DNA of 64,000 nucleotides from positions 87,711 to 151,710 of the forward strand of contig JANWZO010000006.1 in NCBI GenBank assembly GCA_025054615.1, read 5' to 3'. Every line of letters begins with the position of its first letter. Position 1 is the first letter of the stretch. Positions 19,078 to 28,350 of this stretch are shown here, piece by piece. Source of the stretch: Kiritimatiellia bacterium (GTDB lineage: Bacteria; Verrucomicrobiota; Kiritimatiellia; CAIVKH01). The notes under the pieces were generated by a model. It was not told the origin of the DNA and did no database searches. It saw nothing but the letters and a program-made list of their open reading frames with translations. A program made the translations under genes and the position numbers.

Positions 19078-20320
19078 AAAAGTCCCTCGCGCGCAAGAGC
19101 GATCGCGCCAGCGCGTCAATTTCGTCTGTCGTATTGTAAAGGTACATCGAAGCGCGGCTCAGGGCTTGGACGCCCAGTCGCCGAAGCAGAGGCTGGGCGC
19201 ACATGTGTCCGGCGCGAATCGCGATGCCGTCGCGGTCGACAAAATGCGCAAGGTCATGGGGATGAATTCCTGCCATCTCAAAGGAGATCGCGCCACCGCG
19301 CTCCGGCGCGCACCCGTAAATGGTCAGGCCGGGAATCTCAGCGAGTCGCATCCTCGCATGGGCAGCCAATTCGCGCTCGTATTCGTGAACCGCCTCGAGC
19401 CCAAGATTCAGCAGATACTCCGCCGCGGCCCCAAGTCCGACGGCGCCCGCAATATTCGGCGTTCCCGCCTCGAACTTGTGGGGCGGCTCAGCCCATGTTG
19501 ACTCCGGAATCGTGACCCGGCTGATCATCTCGCCGCCGCCGAGAAAAGGGTCCATCTCGTCGAGGCGCTCCGCTTTGATGTAGAGGGCGCCGATCCCAGT
19601 CGGCCCGCACATTTTGTGGCCGGAAAAGGCCAGAAAATCGCAATCGAGCGCCTGAACATCGACCGGCATGTGCGGCACGCTCTGGGCGCCGTCGACCAGA
19701 ACCGCGGCGCCGACCGCACGAGCGCGCCGACTCAATTCCCGAACCGGATTGACCGTCCCCAGCACGTTTGAGACGTGCGTGAAGGCGAACAATTTGACGC
19801 GCCCGGTGAGCAGCCGATCAAACGCGTCGAGGTCCAGCTCACCGCGATCCGTGACCGGCACCGCCGCCACAGAGGCGCCGACTCGCCGGGCGAGCATCTG
19901 CCAGGGCACGAGGTTGCTGTGGTGCTCCATCTCAGTTACGAGAATGACGTCGCCGGCGCCAATGTGGCGATCGCCCCACGCGTGAGCCACCAGATTGATC
20001 GCCTCGGTCGCTCCGCGCGTGAAAACGACGCAGCGCTCTTCGGGCGCGTTCAATAGGCGAGCCACCGATCGTCGCGCCTGCTCATACGCGTCAGTCGCCT
20101 CCTCCGCGAGGCGGTGAATGGCGCGATGCACGTTGGCATTCGACTCGAGGTAAAAGCGTTGCATCGCGTCGAGAACGGCGCGCGGCTTCTGAGACGTGGC
20201 GGCATTGTCCAGGTATATGAGGCGCCGCCCGGGGTACACCTCGCGGTCCAGGATCGGGAAATCTCTCCGAACCGCGGCGACATCGAGGCCCCTTGCATGC
20301 GCTGGCGGCGCTAGATTCAT
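19058..20320 (-). CDS. sufS: SufS cysteine desulfurase
   Basis: A 420-residue PLP enzyme of the class II desulfurase family, converting cysteine to alanine and delivering persulfide sulfur. The start of the core reads FPILDREVYPGRRLIYLDNA; MEHHSNLVPWQ and DGAQSVPHMPVDV are typical; the PLP lysine lies in FSGHKMCGPTGIG and the active-site cysteine in RAGHMCAQPLLRRLG. It sits 7 bp after the Rieske gene and overlaps sufU by 20 bp. Confidence 0.96.
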   Translation of the reverse strand: MNLAPPAHARGLDVAAVRRDFPILDREVYPGRRLIYLDNAATSQKPRAVLDAMQRFYLESNANVHRAIHRLAEEATDAYEQARRSVARLLNAPEERCVVFTRGATEAINLVAHAWGDRHIGAGDVILVTEMEHHSNLVPWQMLARRVGASVAAVPVTDRGELDLDAFDRLLTGRVKLFAFTHVSNVLGTVNPVRELSRRARAVGAAVLVDGAQSVPHMPVDVQALDCDFLAFSGHKMCGPTGIGALYIKAERLDEMDPFLGGGEMISRVTIPESTWAEPPHKFEAGTPNIAGAVGLGAAAEYLLNLGLEAVHEYERELAAHARMRLAEIPGLTIYGCAPERGGAISFEMAGIHPHDLAHFVDRDGIAIRAGHMCAQPLLRRLGVQALSRASMYLYNTTDEIDALARSLLRARDFFGRGTG

Positions 20321-20327
20321 GGGCGGC

Positions 20328-20639
20328 TCAGACCTTCAGGAAAATCCGATCTCCTTCGACCTTCAAGTCATAACGCCGGATCGGCCGAACCGCCGGCAGG
20401 CTCAAATTTCGTCCGGTCTTCAGGCAAAAACGAGCGCCGTGCAGAGGACATTCAATCTGATGGTCGGTCACCTCGCCGTGAAACATCGACGCCTTCTGGT
20501 GACTGCACCACACGCTGATGGCGTAAAAGCCGTCGCTTCGGCGGAAAATACCAATCTGGTGGCTACCTCCTAAATCGACCATTTTCCGATCGGTCTGGTC
20601 GAATTCGGACACCCGGGCGACTTCCTGCCACTCGCTCAT
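20328..20639 (-). CDS. Rieske [2Fe-2S] ferredoxin in suf operon
   Basis: A 103-residue NirD/BphF-like Rieske protein. The cluster ligands are visible as CSHQ (CxH) and CPLHGARF (CxxH), 17 residues apart. Such ferredoxins often lie between sufD and sufS in PVC and other bacteria, where they may supply electrons for cluster assembly; this role is inferred. The ATG overlaps the sufD stop (ATGA), which settles the start; the longer upstream frame is a shadow of sufD. Confidence 0.92.
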   Translation of the reverse strand: MSEWQEVARVSEFDQTDRKMVDLGGSHQIGIFRRSDGFYAISVWCSHQKASMFHGEVTDHQIECPLHGARFCLKTGRNLSLPAVRPIRRYDLKVEGDRIFLKV

Positions 20640-21952
20640 ACAGCATCTCCCACCTTTCGGCGGACGTCTTCGCGGACCCGCTCGCGCATGAACTCGTATG
20701 GCACACGCGCGATCACCTCTTCGAAAAAGCCCATGACGAGCATCTGGCGGGCCTCCGCGTCGGACAGGCCGCGCGCCCGCAGATAAAATAGTTGATTCGG
20801 GTCGATGTTCCCGATCGTGGCGCCGTGGCTGCATTTGAGATCGTCGGCGTCAATCTGCAAACCGGGTAGTGAATCGGCGCGCGCGCCCTCGCTGAGGATC
20901 AGATTGTTGTTCATCTGGTAAGCGTCGACCTTGATCGCGCCCGGGGCGGCTTCGATGATGCCCTGATATACGGAATGCCCGCTGTCCTTGACAGCCCCCT
21001 TGTAGAGGAGGTTGCTATAGGTATGAGGGGCGGAGTGAAGTTGGAGAGTTTTCTGGTCGACGCGCTGATTCCCGCTCGCGAAAAACAATCCGCTCATGAA
21101 GGCATTCGCGTTGGGCTCGTGGACGTCGCAGGAGACCATCATCTTGCTGACCCGGCCCCCCAGTAGCAGCGTGACCCATTCCACACGGGCGTCGCGTTCC
21201 GCTCGCACCCAATCCTCCCCAATGTGATAGGTTTGGCCCCCCCACTCCTGGAGCGATGCCGAGCGCAACGAGGCGCCCGCGCAGGCATACAGTTCCCGGG
21301 ACGAGATTGCCAGCAAGTCTTTGTCGGCGGGCGATTCGTAATGTTCCGCGAGAGTCAAGCGACCGCCGCGGTCAACGATCGCGAGCAGACGCGGCACGAC
21401 AGCTCGGCCGGCATGAGCATGCGAGTACCGAACGAAAACACCGCGATCGACGCCGCGATTCGGCGGCACGTAGATGAACAACCCGATTTGCCAAAAGGCA
21501 TCCGCAAGCAGGCTGAATTTCCGCGCCTCCTTGACGCGGGCCGGCCCTTGCAGATAGCGACTGACCAGCTCCGGGTGCTGAACAGCCGCATCCGCGAGCG
21601 TTGTCACCACAATCTCGCCCCGGGCAATCGCGCCTGAGGCATCCAGGATAGACAGGGCCTCGTCGCCCACACTCACCACCACATCAAACTCCGCATCCCA
21701 AGGTCCGGGCGCGTACGCGCTATCCTGGCGGGCGGGAACCGGGGCTGGGGAGAACTGTTCAAACGGAAACAGGGACGGGTCAGTCCGCCTCCATTCGTCA
21801 TCCCGCGCGGTGGGCGCGGGAAGTTCCAGATAGGCCGCGAAGGCGGCGTCCCGCTTCGATTTTAGAAGCGGCGGTTCGGCCACGCGGGGACGCGCACCCT
21901 CGCTGAAGCCGGGGATGACGTGGGCAAGACTCTCAAGTTGTGCCGTGGTCAT
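20636..21952 (-). CDS. sufD: SufD, Fe-S cluster assembly scaffold subunit
   Basis: A 438-residue SufBD-family protein. The conserved C-terminal beta-helix shows QKTLQLHSAPHTYSNLLYKG, DSGHSVYQGII and DADDLKCSHGATIGNID, including the conserved Cys-Ser-His. SufD pairs with SufB and SufC as the SufBC2D scaffold. A GGAGGAC ribosome binding site lies just upstream of the ATG. It follows sufB by 12 bp and overlaps the Rieske gene. Confidence 0.95.
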   Translation of the reverse strand: MTTAQLESLAHVIPGFSEGARPRVAEPPLLKSKRDAAFAAYLELPAPTARDDEWRRTDPSLFPFEQFSPAPVPARQDSAYAPGPWDAEFDVVVSVGDEALSILDASGAIARGEIVVTTLADAAVQHPELVSRYLQGPARVKEARKFSLLADAFWQIGLFIYVPPNRGVDRGVFVRYSHAHAGRAVVPRLLAIVDRGGRLTLAEHYESPADKDLLAISSRELYACAGASLRSASLQEWGGQTYHIGEDWVRAERDARVEWVTLLLGGRVSKMMVSCDVHEPNANAFMSGLFFASGNQRVDQKTLQLHSAPHTYSNLLYKGAVKDSGHSVYQGIIEAAPGAIKVDAYQMNNNLILSEGARADSLPGLQIDADDLKCSHGATIGNIDPNQLFYLRARGLSDAEARQMLVMGFFEEVIARVPYEFMRERVREDVRRKVGDAV

Positions 21953-21964
21953 AAAGTCCTCCGA

Positions 21965-23416
21965 TCAGCCGACACTGTGTTCCAGCTTGATCTCCAGAAG
22001 CTTGACCGCTTCAACGGAAAACTCGAGCGGCAGCTCCTTAAACACCTCCTTGCAAAAGCCGTTGACGATGAGCGAGGTGGCGCTCTCCTCATCGATCCCT
22101 CGGCTCTGTACGTAGAATAATTGTTCTTCGCTGATCTTCGACGTCGTCGCCTCGTGCTCCGTGATCGCGGTCGAGGTCTCGGCCTCGATTACGGGATAGG
22201 TGTTGGCCGTGCACTTGCTCCCGATGAGCATGGAGTCGCAGCAGGTGTGATTTCGCGCGTGCAGGGCGGTGGGGAGAATTTGCACGAGACCCCGGTAGGT
22301 GTTCACCGATTCGCCGGCGGAAATTCCCTTGGAAATGATCGTGCTCTTCGTGTGCGCCCCGATGTGAATCATTTTCGTGCCGGTGTCCGCCTGCATTTTC
22401 TTGTTGGTGAAAGCGACGGAATAAAATTCACCAACGGAATGATCCCCCTCGAGGATTACGCTCGGATACTTCCACGTGATGGCGGCGCCGACCTCGACCT
22501 GCGTCCAGGAGATTTTAGAATAGCGGCCGCGGCAGTGCCCGCGCTTGGTCACAAAATTGTAGATGCCGCCCTGGCCCTGCTCGTCGCCGGAATACCAGTT
22601 CTGCACAGTCGAATATTTGATCTCCGCGTGGTCGAGCGCAATCAGCTCCACGACCGCCGCATGGAGTTGGTTCGTATCGCGCATCGGCGCGGTGCAGCCC
22701 TCAATGTAGGACACGTAGGCCCCCTCCTCTGCGACGATCAACGTGCGTTCGAACTGCCCCGTATCCCGCGCGTTGATGCGGAAATAGGTCGAGAGTTCCA
22801 CGGGGCACCGGACGCCTTTGGGGATGTAGCAGAAGGAACCGTCGCTGAAGACCGCGGAGTTGAGCGCGGCGAAGAAGTTGTCGCCGGGCGGCACCACGGT
22901 GCCCAGATATTTACGAACTAGCTCTGGGTGGTTTTGGATTGCCTCGGACATCGAACAAAAAATGATTCCAAGCTCCGCGAGCATTTCGCGGTGCGTGGTG
23001 GCAACCGACACGCTGTCGAACACCGCATCCACCGCCACGCCCGCCAGTCGCTCTCGCTCATGGAGAGGCACGCCGAGCCGCTCAAAGGTTTTCAACAGCT
23101 CGGGATCAGCCTCGACACCTCCCGCGGACGCCGATTTGGGGGCCGAGTAGTAGCGAATGTTCTGATAATCGATTGGCGGATAGTTAACCTTGGCCCAATG
23201 AGGCTCCTTCATCGTCTGCCACTTTCGGAAGGCCTTCAATCGCCACTCGGTCATCCACTCCGGCTCATTCTTTTTCGCCGAAATGGCCCGAATGATGTCC
23301 TCGTTCAGGCCTTTGGGCAGCTCGTCGGTTGGGATGTCGGTGACAAAGCCGTACTGATACTCCTGAACCAGCTTGCTATCGGTTTCGAGTTTGTGAGCGG
23401 TCTCCGCCGTATTCAT
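21965..23416 (-). CDS. sufB: SufB, Fe-S cluster assembly scaffold
   Basis: A 483-residue SufBD-family protein and the most conserved part of the Suf scaffold. Recognisable stretches include [70 protein letters not shown] and [15 protein letters not shown]. The ATG at 23416 is set by GGAGGGAG about 8 bases upstream; an in-frame longer start lies inside sufC. SufB carries the nascent 4Fe-4S cluster. Confidence 0.96.
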   Translation of the reverse strand: MNTAETAHKLETDSKLVQEYQYGFVTDIPTDELPKGLNEDIIRAISAKKNEPEWMTEWRLKAFRKWQTMKEPHWAKVNYPPIDYQNIRYYSAPKSASAGGVEADPELLKTFERLGVPLHERERLAGVAVDAVFDSVSVATTHREMLAELGIIFCSMSEAIQNHPELVRKYLGTVVPPGDNFFAALNSAVFSDGSFCYIPKGVRCPVELSTYFRINARDTGQFERTLIVAEEGAYVSYIEGCTAPMRDTNQLHAAVVELIALDHAEIKYSTVQNWYSGDEQGQGGIYNFVTKRGHCRGRYSKISWTQVEVGAAITWKYPSVILEGDHSVGEFYSVAFTNKKMQADTGTKMIHIGAHTKSTIISKGISAGESVNTYRGLVQILPTALHARNHTCCDSMLIGSKCTANTYPVIEAETSTAITEHEATTSKISEEQLFYVQSRGIDEESATSLIVNGFCKEVFKELPLEFSVEAVKLLEIKLEHSVG

Positions 23417-23438
23417 GCCATCTCCCTCCGCAGACTCG

Positions 23439-24215
23439 TTAGACAAGGACTTCTTTGCCAAATCGGTCGCGAATCCAGTCATACCCGTTGAGCTCGACCT
23501 CCTTGACTAGTTCGGGGCCGCCGGAGAGCGCAATCCGGCCGTCGATCAGGACGTGCAGATGATCAGGCTTGATATAATTCAGAATCCGCTCGTAGTGCGT
23601 GATGACCAACAGCCCGAAATTCGGGCCGATCATCCGGTTCACTCCTTTGGCGACAATCCGCAGCGCATCGATGTCCAAACCGGAATCGGTCTCGTCGAGG
23701 ATCGCCAGCGAAGGCTTCAGCATCAGCATCTGAAGAATTTCCATTCGCTTCTTCTCGCCACCCGAGAACCCGTCATTCAAAAACCGGTTCAAAAACTCCT
23801 CATTCATTTCGAAGAACTTCAGATTTTCCCGAAGCTCCTTCAAAAATTCAGCGGGCTTGACCGCATCCTTCCCAAATCGGGCTTCGGCTGCGCTCTTGAG
23901 AAATTTGGCCACGCTGATCCCGGGGATGGCCACCGGATACTGAAAGGCCAGGAACAAGCCCAGACGCGCGCGCTCGTCCGGCTCCAGCTCGAGGATGTTC
24001 CGCCCGCGAAAGATCACCTCGCCTTCGGTAACTTCATAGGCCGGGTGGCCCATAATCACGCTGGACAATGTACTTTTGCCCGACCCGTTAGGACCCATCA
24101 GGGCATGGATTTCTCCGGGATTGATCACGAGGTCCACGCCCTTGAGGATTTCCTTCTCTTCCGTTCTCGCGCGAAGGTTTCGAATTTCAAAGAATGGCGT
24201 CTGATCGGTCGTCAT
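23439..24215 (-). CDS. sufC: SufC, Fe-S cluster assembly ATPase
   Basis: A 258-residue ABC-type ATPase. Walker [10 protein letters not shown], the Q-loop region [12 protein letters not shown], signature [11 protein letters not shown], Walker [13 protein letters not shown] and the switch His in VITHYERIL are all present. SufC powers the SufBC2D scaffold in the cytoplasm. GAGGAG upstream supports the ATG. It is separated by 70 bp from sufT. Confidence 0.97.
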   Translation of the reverse strand: MTTDQTPFFEIRNLRARTEEKEILKGVDLVINPGEIHALMGPNGSGKSTLSSVIMGHPAYEVTEGEVIFRGRNILELEPDERARLGLFLAFQYPVAIPGISVAKFLKSAAEARFGKDAVKPAEFLKELRENLKFFEMNEEFLNRFLNDGFSGGEKKRMEILQMLMLKPSLAILDETDSGLDIDALRIVAKGVNRMIGPNFGLLVITHYERILNYIKPDHLHVLIDGRIALSGGPELVKEVELNGYDWIRDRFGKEVLV

Positions 24216-24285
24216 ATTTCATCTCCTCTCTCGTCAACGTGCCGCCTGACTGCGAATTTATTGCATCGCGTCCGGCGCCTGAGCC

Positions 24286-24672
24286 TTACAAATCAAATCC
24301 CAGTTCAAGCCTCACCTCTTCCGACATTTTGTCCGGTCCCCACGGTGGGTCCCAAACCACATTCACCTTGGCGTCAGTGATGCCCTTCAAGCTTTTCAGC
24401 GTGTCCTTGACCTGGTGGATTAAGTAAGGGCCGTAGGGGCATCCGGGCGACGTCAAGGTCATGTCCACCTCGAGTGACGGACCACTTATGCGGATATCGT
24501 AAACGAGACCAAGGTCGACAATATTCATATGCAGTTCCGGGTCAAAAATGCCGCGAAGGATTTCGCGGACCTGGTCCGGCGTCCACACCACATCGTTTGA
24601 GGGCATGCCAGCCCCCTCCGACGGGGCGCCCGTCTGCTCTGGCGATATGGAATCTTGAAGTTGATCAGTCAT
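24286..24672 (-). CDS. sufT: SufT-like MIP18/DUF59 protein
   Basis: A 128-residue protein with a DUF59 domain (about 30-120): DPELHMNIVDLGLVYDI, DMTLTSPGCPYG and VWDPPWGPDKMSEEVR. The conserved Cys of the SPGCP motif is present. SufT proteins act in maturation or carrier steps of Fe-S biogenesis. The ATG overlaps the stop of the rrf2 gene (ATGA), which fixes the start and couples the regulator to the operon. Confidence 0.92.
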   Translation of the reverse strand: MTDQLQDSISPEQTGAPSEGAGMPSNDVVWTPDQVREILRGIFDPELHMNIVDLGLVYDIRISGPSLEVDMTLTSPGCPYGPYLIHQVKDTLKSLKGITDAKVNVVWDPPWGPDKMSEEVRLELGFDL

Positions 24673-25094
24673 CGAACCATTCCCTGACTGGAAAAGCCAC
24701 GAAATTGCTCGAGCGGAATTGAATAGATGAACTGCTGCAGCCGAGATTGCATCGCCTGCATCGGCTCTCGGATCGTACAATAACAAAGTTGATCGCAATC
24801 CGACGGATTTGCCTGGCAGTCCGTCAATCGGATCGGACCCTCCACGGCTTCGATGACCATTCCCAAGTTTAGGCTCTCGAGCGGCCGTGCCAGCCGATAA
24901 CCGCCGCGCACGCCGGGCGTGGACTGTACAATCGACGCCCGCGCCAGCGCCTGAAGAACCTTGCCCAACAATTCAGCAGGAATCTGATAGCGCTCGGCAA
25001 TGCCCTTCGACGAACACCACTCGGATGGCTTCGCCTCAGCCATGTGCAGGATCGCCATCACCGCGTATTCCACCCGTTTGGTCAACGACAGCAT
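24669..25094 (-). CDS. Rrf2-family Fe-S-sensing transcriptional regulator (IscR/SufR-like)
   Basis: A 141-residue Rrf2 regulator. The winged helix-turn-helix is at about 1-70 (LTKRVEYAVMAILHMAE, IPAELLGKVLQALARASIV, TPGVRGGYRLAR). The cysteine cluster CQANPSDCDQLCYC (about 91-104) matches the Fe-S ligand segment. In this position it most likely senses cluster status and controls the suf operon, including itself. The ATG at 25094 is chosen over an in-frame TTG 12 bases upstream. Confidence 0.93.
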   Translation of the reverse strand: MLSLTKRVEYAVMAILHMAEAKPSEWCSSKGIAERYQIPAELLGKVLQALARASIVQSTPGVRGGYRLARPLESLNLGMVIEAVEGPIRLTDCQANPSDCDQLCYCTIREPMQAMQSRLQQFIYSIPLEQFRGFSSQGMVR

Positions 25095-25101
25095 AATTCC
25101 G

Positions 25102-25114
25102 GACAAATTTTGTC
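25102..25114. promoter_or_regulatory. Palindrome just upstream of the rrf2 start codon
   Basis: GACAAA-T-TTTGTC is a perfect 6-bp inverted repeat with a 1-base centre, 8 bp before the ATG. It may be a regulator site in the leader or a short stem affecting translation. Confidence 0.4.
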
Positions 25115-25130
25115 TGCATTTCGTTAAAAA

Positions 25131-25148
25131 AAATCGAAATAGTCAGAG
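25131..25148 (-). promoter_or_regulatory. IscR type-1-like operator half site
   Basis: The minus strand reads CTCTGACTATTTCGATTT over the probable transcription start of the suf operon. CTGACTATTTC matches the left part of the known E. coli IscR type-1 consensus (YYGACTRWWWYAGTCRR) at every position; the right half is poor. Autoregulation by the Rrf2 protein is a sensible inference. Confidence 0.5.
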
Positions 25149-25151
25149 GAA

Positions 25152-25180
25152 CTTATACTTTTTATCCCCCCTCATGTCAA
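25152..25180 (-). promoter_or_regulatory. Sigma70-type promoter of the suf operon
   Basis: On the minus strand TTGACA (25180-25175, perfect -35) is followed after exactly 17 bp by TATAAG (25157-25152, 5 of 6). Transcription would start near 25145, about 50 bp before the rrf2 ATG. The -35 box overlaps the first codons of the divergent plus-strand gene. Confidence 0.8.
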
Positions 25181-25611
25181 TGGTCGAGCATTGGTTAAAT
25201 ACGATTGAGCTGACAGCCTCAGCTGCCATGTTTGGCGTGATATGGATGGTTCAACTCCTAGTCTATCCGTCATTCCGCGACGTAAGGTCTGACAAGTGGG
25301 AATTCTATCACAGACGCCACACGAGGCGGATCACCTTCCTAGTCGCCCCTCTGATGCTCCTGGAAGCTGTCGCCGGCATTGCACTCTGGATTCAAGCGGA
25401 GGTCCTTTCTGTCGCACGATGCGGAGCGATCGGCTGTCTCGCGATACTGTGGCTTTCAACTTTTTTTATTCAAGTTCCTCTGCACCAAGTCGTTGAAAGA
25501 GGTTTTGCTCTTACAGCCATCGAAAAATTGATACAAACGAACTGGATCCGAACCGTTGCGTGGACCCTCAAGCTGATTTTTGTACTCGTAGATTACACAC
25601 AACACTCCTAA
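25174..25611 (+). CDS. Small four-helix membrane protein of unknown function
   Basis: A 145-residue hydrophobic protein with about four membrane segments (near 10-30, 52-70, 78-100, 120-138). A conserved-looking polar turn, WEFYHRRHTRRITF, joins helices one and two. I do not recognise a named family. It is divergent from the suf operon, and its ATG at 25174 lies against the suf -35 box; ATG at 25180 is an alternative. No clear ribosome binding site is seen. Confidence 0.6.
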   Translation: MSMVEHWLNTIELTASAAMFGVIWMVQLLVYPSFRDVRSDKWEFYHRRHTRRITFLVAPLMLLEAVAGIALWIQAEVLSVARCGAIGCLAILWLSTFFIQVPLHQVVERGFALTAIEKLIQTNWIRTVAWTLKLIFVLVDYTQHS

Positions 25612-25824
25612 TGGCCACTAGCTTGATCGAGTATCGGTAGCGGCGAGGAAGTGCGTCGGGGCCTGCCGGAATCGATAGGGAGTTCATGCTTTCTCGCATT
25701 CGTTCTGGGTCCCAATAAATAATCTGCCGTATGCCGGTACCTACCTCCGAGGGGTCGTGACATTCCGAGTCGGGACAAGTCGACCCGTTTTCGAAGCTGA
25801 CCCGTCGAAAAGAAGGTCTGCGGT

Positions 25825-25836
25825 GGAAATTTCCAA
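25825..25836. promoter_or_regulatory. Palindrome TGGAAATTTCCA upstream of the M29 peptidase gene
   Basis: A perfect 12-bp palindrome, followed by ACTTTTTTCAT, 38 bp before the start codon. Its core GGAAATTTCC also occurs at 35085-35094 and parts of it at the modules near 860 and 9130. The rest of the 263-bp gap before the peptidase shows no gene I can support. Confidence 0.4.
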
Positions 25837-25874
25837 CTTTTTTCATATTCTGAACGAAATGAAGGAGTAACCGA

Positions 25875-26963
25875 ATGATTTCCGACCCGCGAATCCGAAA
25901 ATTTGCGCAACTGCTCGTCCATTATTCCATTTATGCCCGCAAGGGCGAAACCATTGGAGTGGAGGGACCCGACACCGCCGCGCCCCTCATTCAGGACGTA
26001 TATGAAGAACTTCTCAGAGCGGGCGCTTTTCCCGTCATTCGGATGGTACCGGCCGCCGCCACCGAAATTTTTTTCAAACACGGGCAGCCGGAGCACTTTG
26101 ACACCGTGCCGCGGTTCGAAACCGCGTATGCCAAAGCCGTGGACGGCACCATCCGAATCATGGGCAGCACGAACACCCGCGCGCTCTCCAGCGTAGACCC
26201 CTCGCGGATCGCGCGTTTCACAAAAGCCCGCCGACCGGTCCGCCGAATCCTTCTCAGAAAAAAGTGGTCGCTCACGCTCTTCCCCACCGAGGCTTATGCA
26301 CAAGATGCGGAAATGAGCCTGTCGGAATTCGCTGAATTCGTATTCCGGGCAAATCTCCTGCACCTTGAGGACCCTATTCGCGGCTGGCAAGAGGAGGAAA
26401 AAAAGCAGAAAAAGCTTATTGCCCGTCTACGCAACGCGAACGAAATCCGGATCGTGGGCCCTGATACGGACCTTCGCATGTCGGTCAAGGGGCGAACCTT
26501 TGTCCCCTCGGTGGCCACCCACAACGTACCCAGCGGCGAAATCTTCACCGGTCCCGTGGAAGATTCCGTCGAGGGCCATATCCGGTACGACTTTCCCGTT
26601 TGCGAAGGGGGCCGAGAGATCGATGGCATCCGATTGGTCTTTCGCAAAGGCCGCGTCGTGGAGGCCTCCGCCTCCAAGAATGAGGAATATCTGCTCAAAA
26701 TGCTGGATATGGACGCGGGCGCCCGGCGGCTCGGCGAACTTGGGATCGGCACCAACTACGACATTCAGCGTTTCATCAAGAATATTCTGTTCGACGAGAA
26801 AATCGGCGGCACCGTGCACCTCGCCCTCGGGGAATCCTACCCTGAGACTGGCGGCCGAAACAAATCGGGTCTCCATTGGGACATGATCAAAGACCTCCGC
26901 CGAGGAGGCGCGATCTATGTGGATGGGCGGCTGTTTCAGAAAGACGGGCAATTCGTGGAATGA
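25875..26963 (+). CDS. M29-family aminopeptidase
   Basis: A 362-residue thermophilic-type metallo-aminopeptidase (AmpS/aminopeptidase T family) that removes N-terminal residues in the cytoplasm. Likely metal ligands and catalytic residues sit in NVPSGEIFTGP, RRLGELGIGTN, GGTVHLALGESYPETGG, SGLHWDMI and GAIYVDGRLF, the family's usual order. GAAGGAG upstream supports the ATG. Confidence 0.93.
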   Translation: MISDPRIRKFAQLLVHYSIYARKGETIGVEGPDTAAPLIQDVYEELLRAGAFPVIRMVPAAATEIFFKHGQPEHFDTVPRFETAYAKAVDGTIRIMGSTNTRALSSVDPSRIARFTKARRPVRRILLRKKWSLTLFPTEAYAQDAEMSLSEFAEFVFRANLLHLEDPIRGWQEEEKKQKKLIARLRNANEIRIVGPDTDLRMSVKGRTFVPSVATHNVPSGEIFTGPVEDSVEGHIRYDFPVCEGGREIDGIRLVFRKGRVVEASASKNEEYLLKMLDMDAGARRLGELGIGTNYDIQRFIKNILFDEKIGGTVHLALGESYPETGGRNKSGLHWDMIKDLRRGGAIYVDGRLFQKDGQFVE

Positions 26964-26983
26964 TCGGCCGCCGGCCAAGCCGC

Positions 26984-27006
26984 CGCGGAAAAATTGTTTT
27001 TCCGCG
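26984..27006 (+). other. Hairpin between peptidase gene and purB
   Basis: Perfect 10-bp arms CGCGGAAAAA / TTTTTCCGCG around TTG. It could be a bidirectional-type terminator after the peptidase or a stem in the purB leader; the A/T-rich part lies at the loop, not after the stem, so it is not a classical terminator. Confidence 0.4.
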
Positions 27007-27054
27007 TCGCGATGCGTTTGATAGGACTGCAAGCGCCAAAAGGGGTTGCTGCCG

Positions 27055-28347
27055 ATGATTCCTCGATACTCGCGGCCCGAGATGAGCCGCATCTGGACCG
27101 ACGAGCACAAATTTTCGATATGGCTCAAGGTCGAGCTGCTCGCCTGCGAGGCGCTGCACCGGCTCGGCCAGATTCCCGACCGGGATTTCCAGAACATCGT
27201 CAAAAAGGCACGATTCGATACCGCGCGCATCGAGGAAATCGAGCGCGAGGTCAACCATGACGTCATCGCGTTTCTCACCTGTGTGGCTGAAAACGTCGGA
27301 CCGTCCGCCCGCTTCATTCACAAGGGCCTCACCAGCTCGGACGTCATTGACACCGCGCTGGCCGTCCAGATGGTGCAAGCGGCGGACCTGCTGATCAGCG
27401 ACGTGAAGGCCGTGCGCAGAGCGGCCGCCGCTCAGGCGAGGCGGCACAAATACACCCCGATGATTGGCCGGTCTCACGGCGTACACGCTGAGCCAATCAC
27501 CTTCGGCCTCAAAATGGCGTTGATGTATGATGAATTCGGCCGCGTCCAGCGCCGCCTTGAAATCGCACGTGAAACCGTTCGGGTCGGTCAACTGTCCGGG
27601 GCGGTCGGCACCCACGCTCACCTCGACCCCCGCGTCGAGGCATTCGTTTGCAAAAAACTCGGCCTGAAACCGGCGCCCATCTCAACCCAGATTCTCCAGC
27701 GCGATCTCCATGCGGAATACTTTTCCGCCCTTGCGCTGGCGGCGTGTTCCATCGAACGGTGGGCCACCGAATTTCGCCACCTCCAGCGGACGGAGGTTCG
27801 GGAGGTTGAGGAGTTTTTTGCCGAGGGCCAGAAAGGCTCCTCCGCGATGCCGCACAAACGCAATCCCATCCTGGGCGAGCGGCTTTGCGGACTCGCGCGC
27901 CTGGTTCGAAGCTACGCGATCGCAGGGATGGAAAACGTTGCGCTGTGGCACGAGCGGGACATCTCCCACTCCTCGGTCGAACGCGTTGCGCTGCCGGACG
28001 CCACCATCGCGCTCGACTACATGCTCGACAAACTCGCGTTCCTCGTTCGGACACTCACCGTGTATCCCGATGCAATGCGAAAAAACCTTGAGCTGACCCG
28101 CGGATTGATCCACTCGCAACAGGCCCTGCTCCTGCTCACCGAAAAGGGCATCAGCCGCGAGGTGGCATACCGGGTCGTCCAGCGCAATGCCATGCGCGCG
28201 TGGCGGACGGGCGAACATTTCAAGGACCTCCTCGCCGCAGATCCCGAAATCGCAGACAAGGTTACGCCTGAGGATCTCGACACGGTATTCGACATCTCGA
28301 TCCATTTCAAACACGTGGACCGCATTTTCAAAGCTGTGGGGCTCTAA
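27055..28347 (+). CDS. purB: Adenylosuccinate lyase PurB
   Basis: A 430-residue fumarase/aspartase-superfamily enzyme acting twice in purine synthesis (SAICAR to AICAR, adenylosuccinate to AMP). It carries TSSDVIDTALAVQM, MIGRSHGVHAEPITFG (catalytic His) and the signature GSSAMPHKRNPI. The ATG at 27055 gives the common N-terminus MIPRYSRPEMSRIW; an in-frame TTG at 27046 is less likely. It lies 3 bp before purM. Confidence 0.96.
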   Translation: MIPRYSRPEMSRIWTDEHKFSIWLKVELLACEALHRLGQIPDRDFQNIVKKARFDTARIEEIEREVNHDVIAFLTCVAENVGPSARFIHKGLTSSDVIDTALAVQMVQAADLLISDVKAVRRAAAAQARRHKYTPMIGRSHGVHAEPITFGLKMALMYDEFGRVQRRLEIARETVRVGQLSGAVGTHAHLDPRVEAFVCKKLGLKPAPISTQILQRDLHAEYFSALALAACSIERWATEFRHLQRTEVREVEEFFAEGQKGSSAMPHKRNPILGERLCGLARLVRSYAIAGMENVALWHERDISHSSVERVALPDATIALDYMLDKLAFLVRTLTVYPDAMRKNLELTRGLIHSQQALLLLTEKGISREVAYRVVQRNAMRAWRTGEHFKDLLAADPEIADKVTPEDLDTVFDISIHFKHVDRIFKAVGL

Positions 28348-28350
28348 ACC

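Noticed and set aside
25568..25846. 92-codon minus-strand frame
   Set aside because: Overlaps the membrane protein gene end and the peptidase upstream region, with no ribosome binding site or family features.
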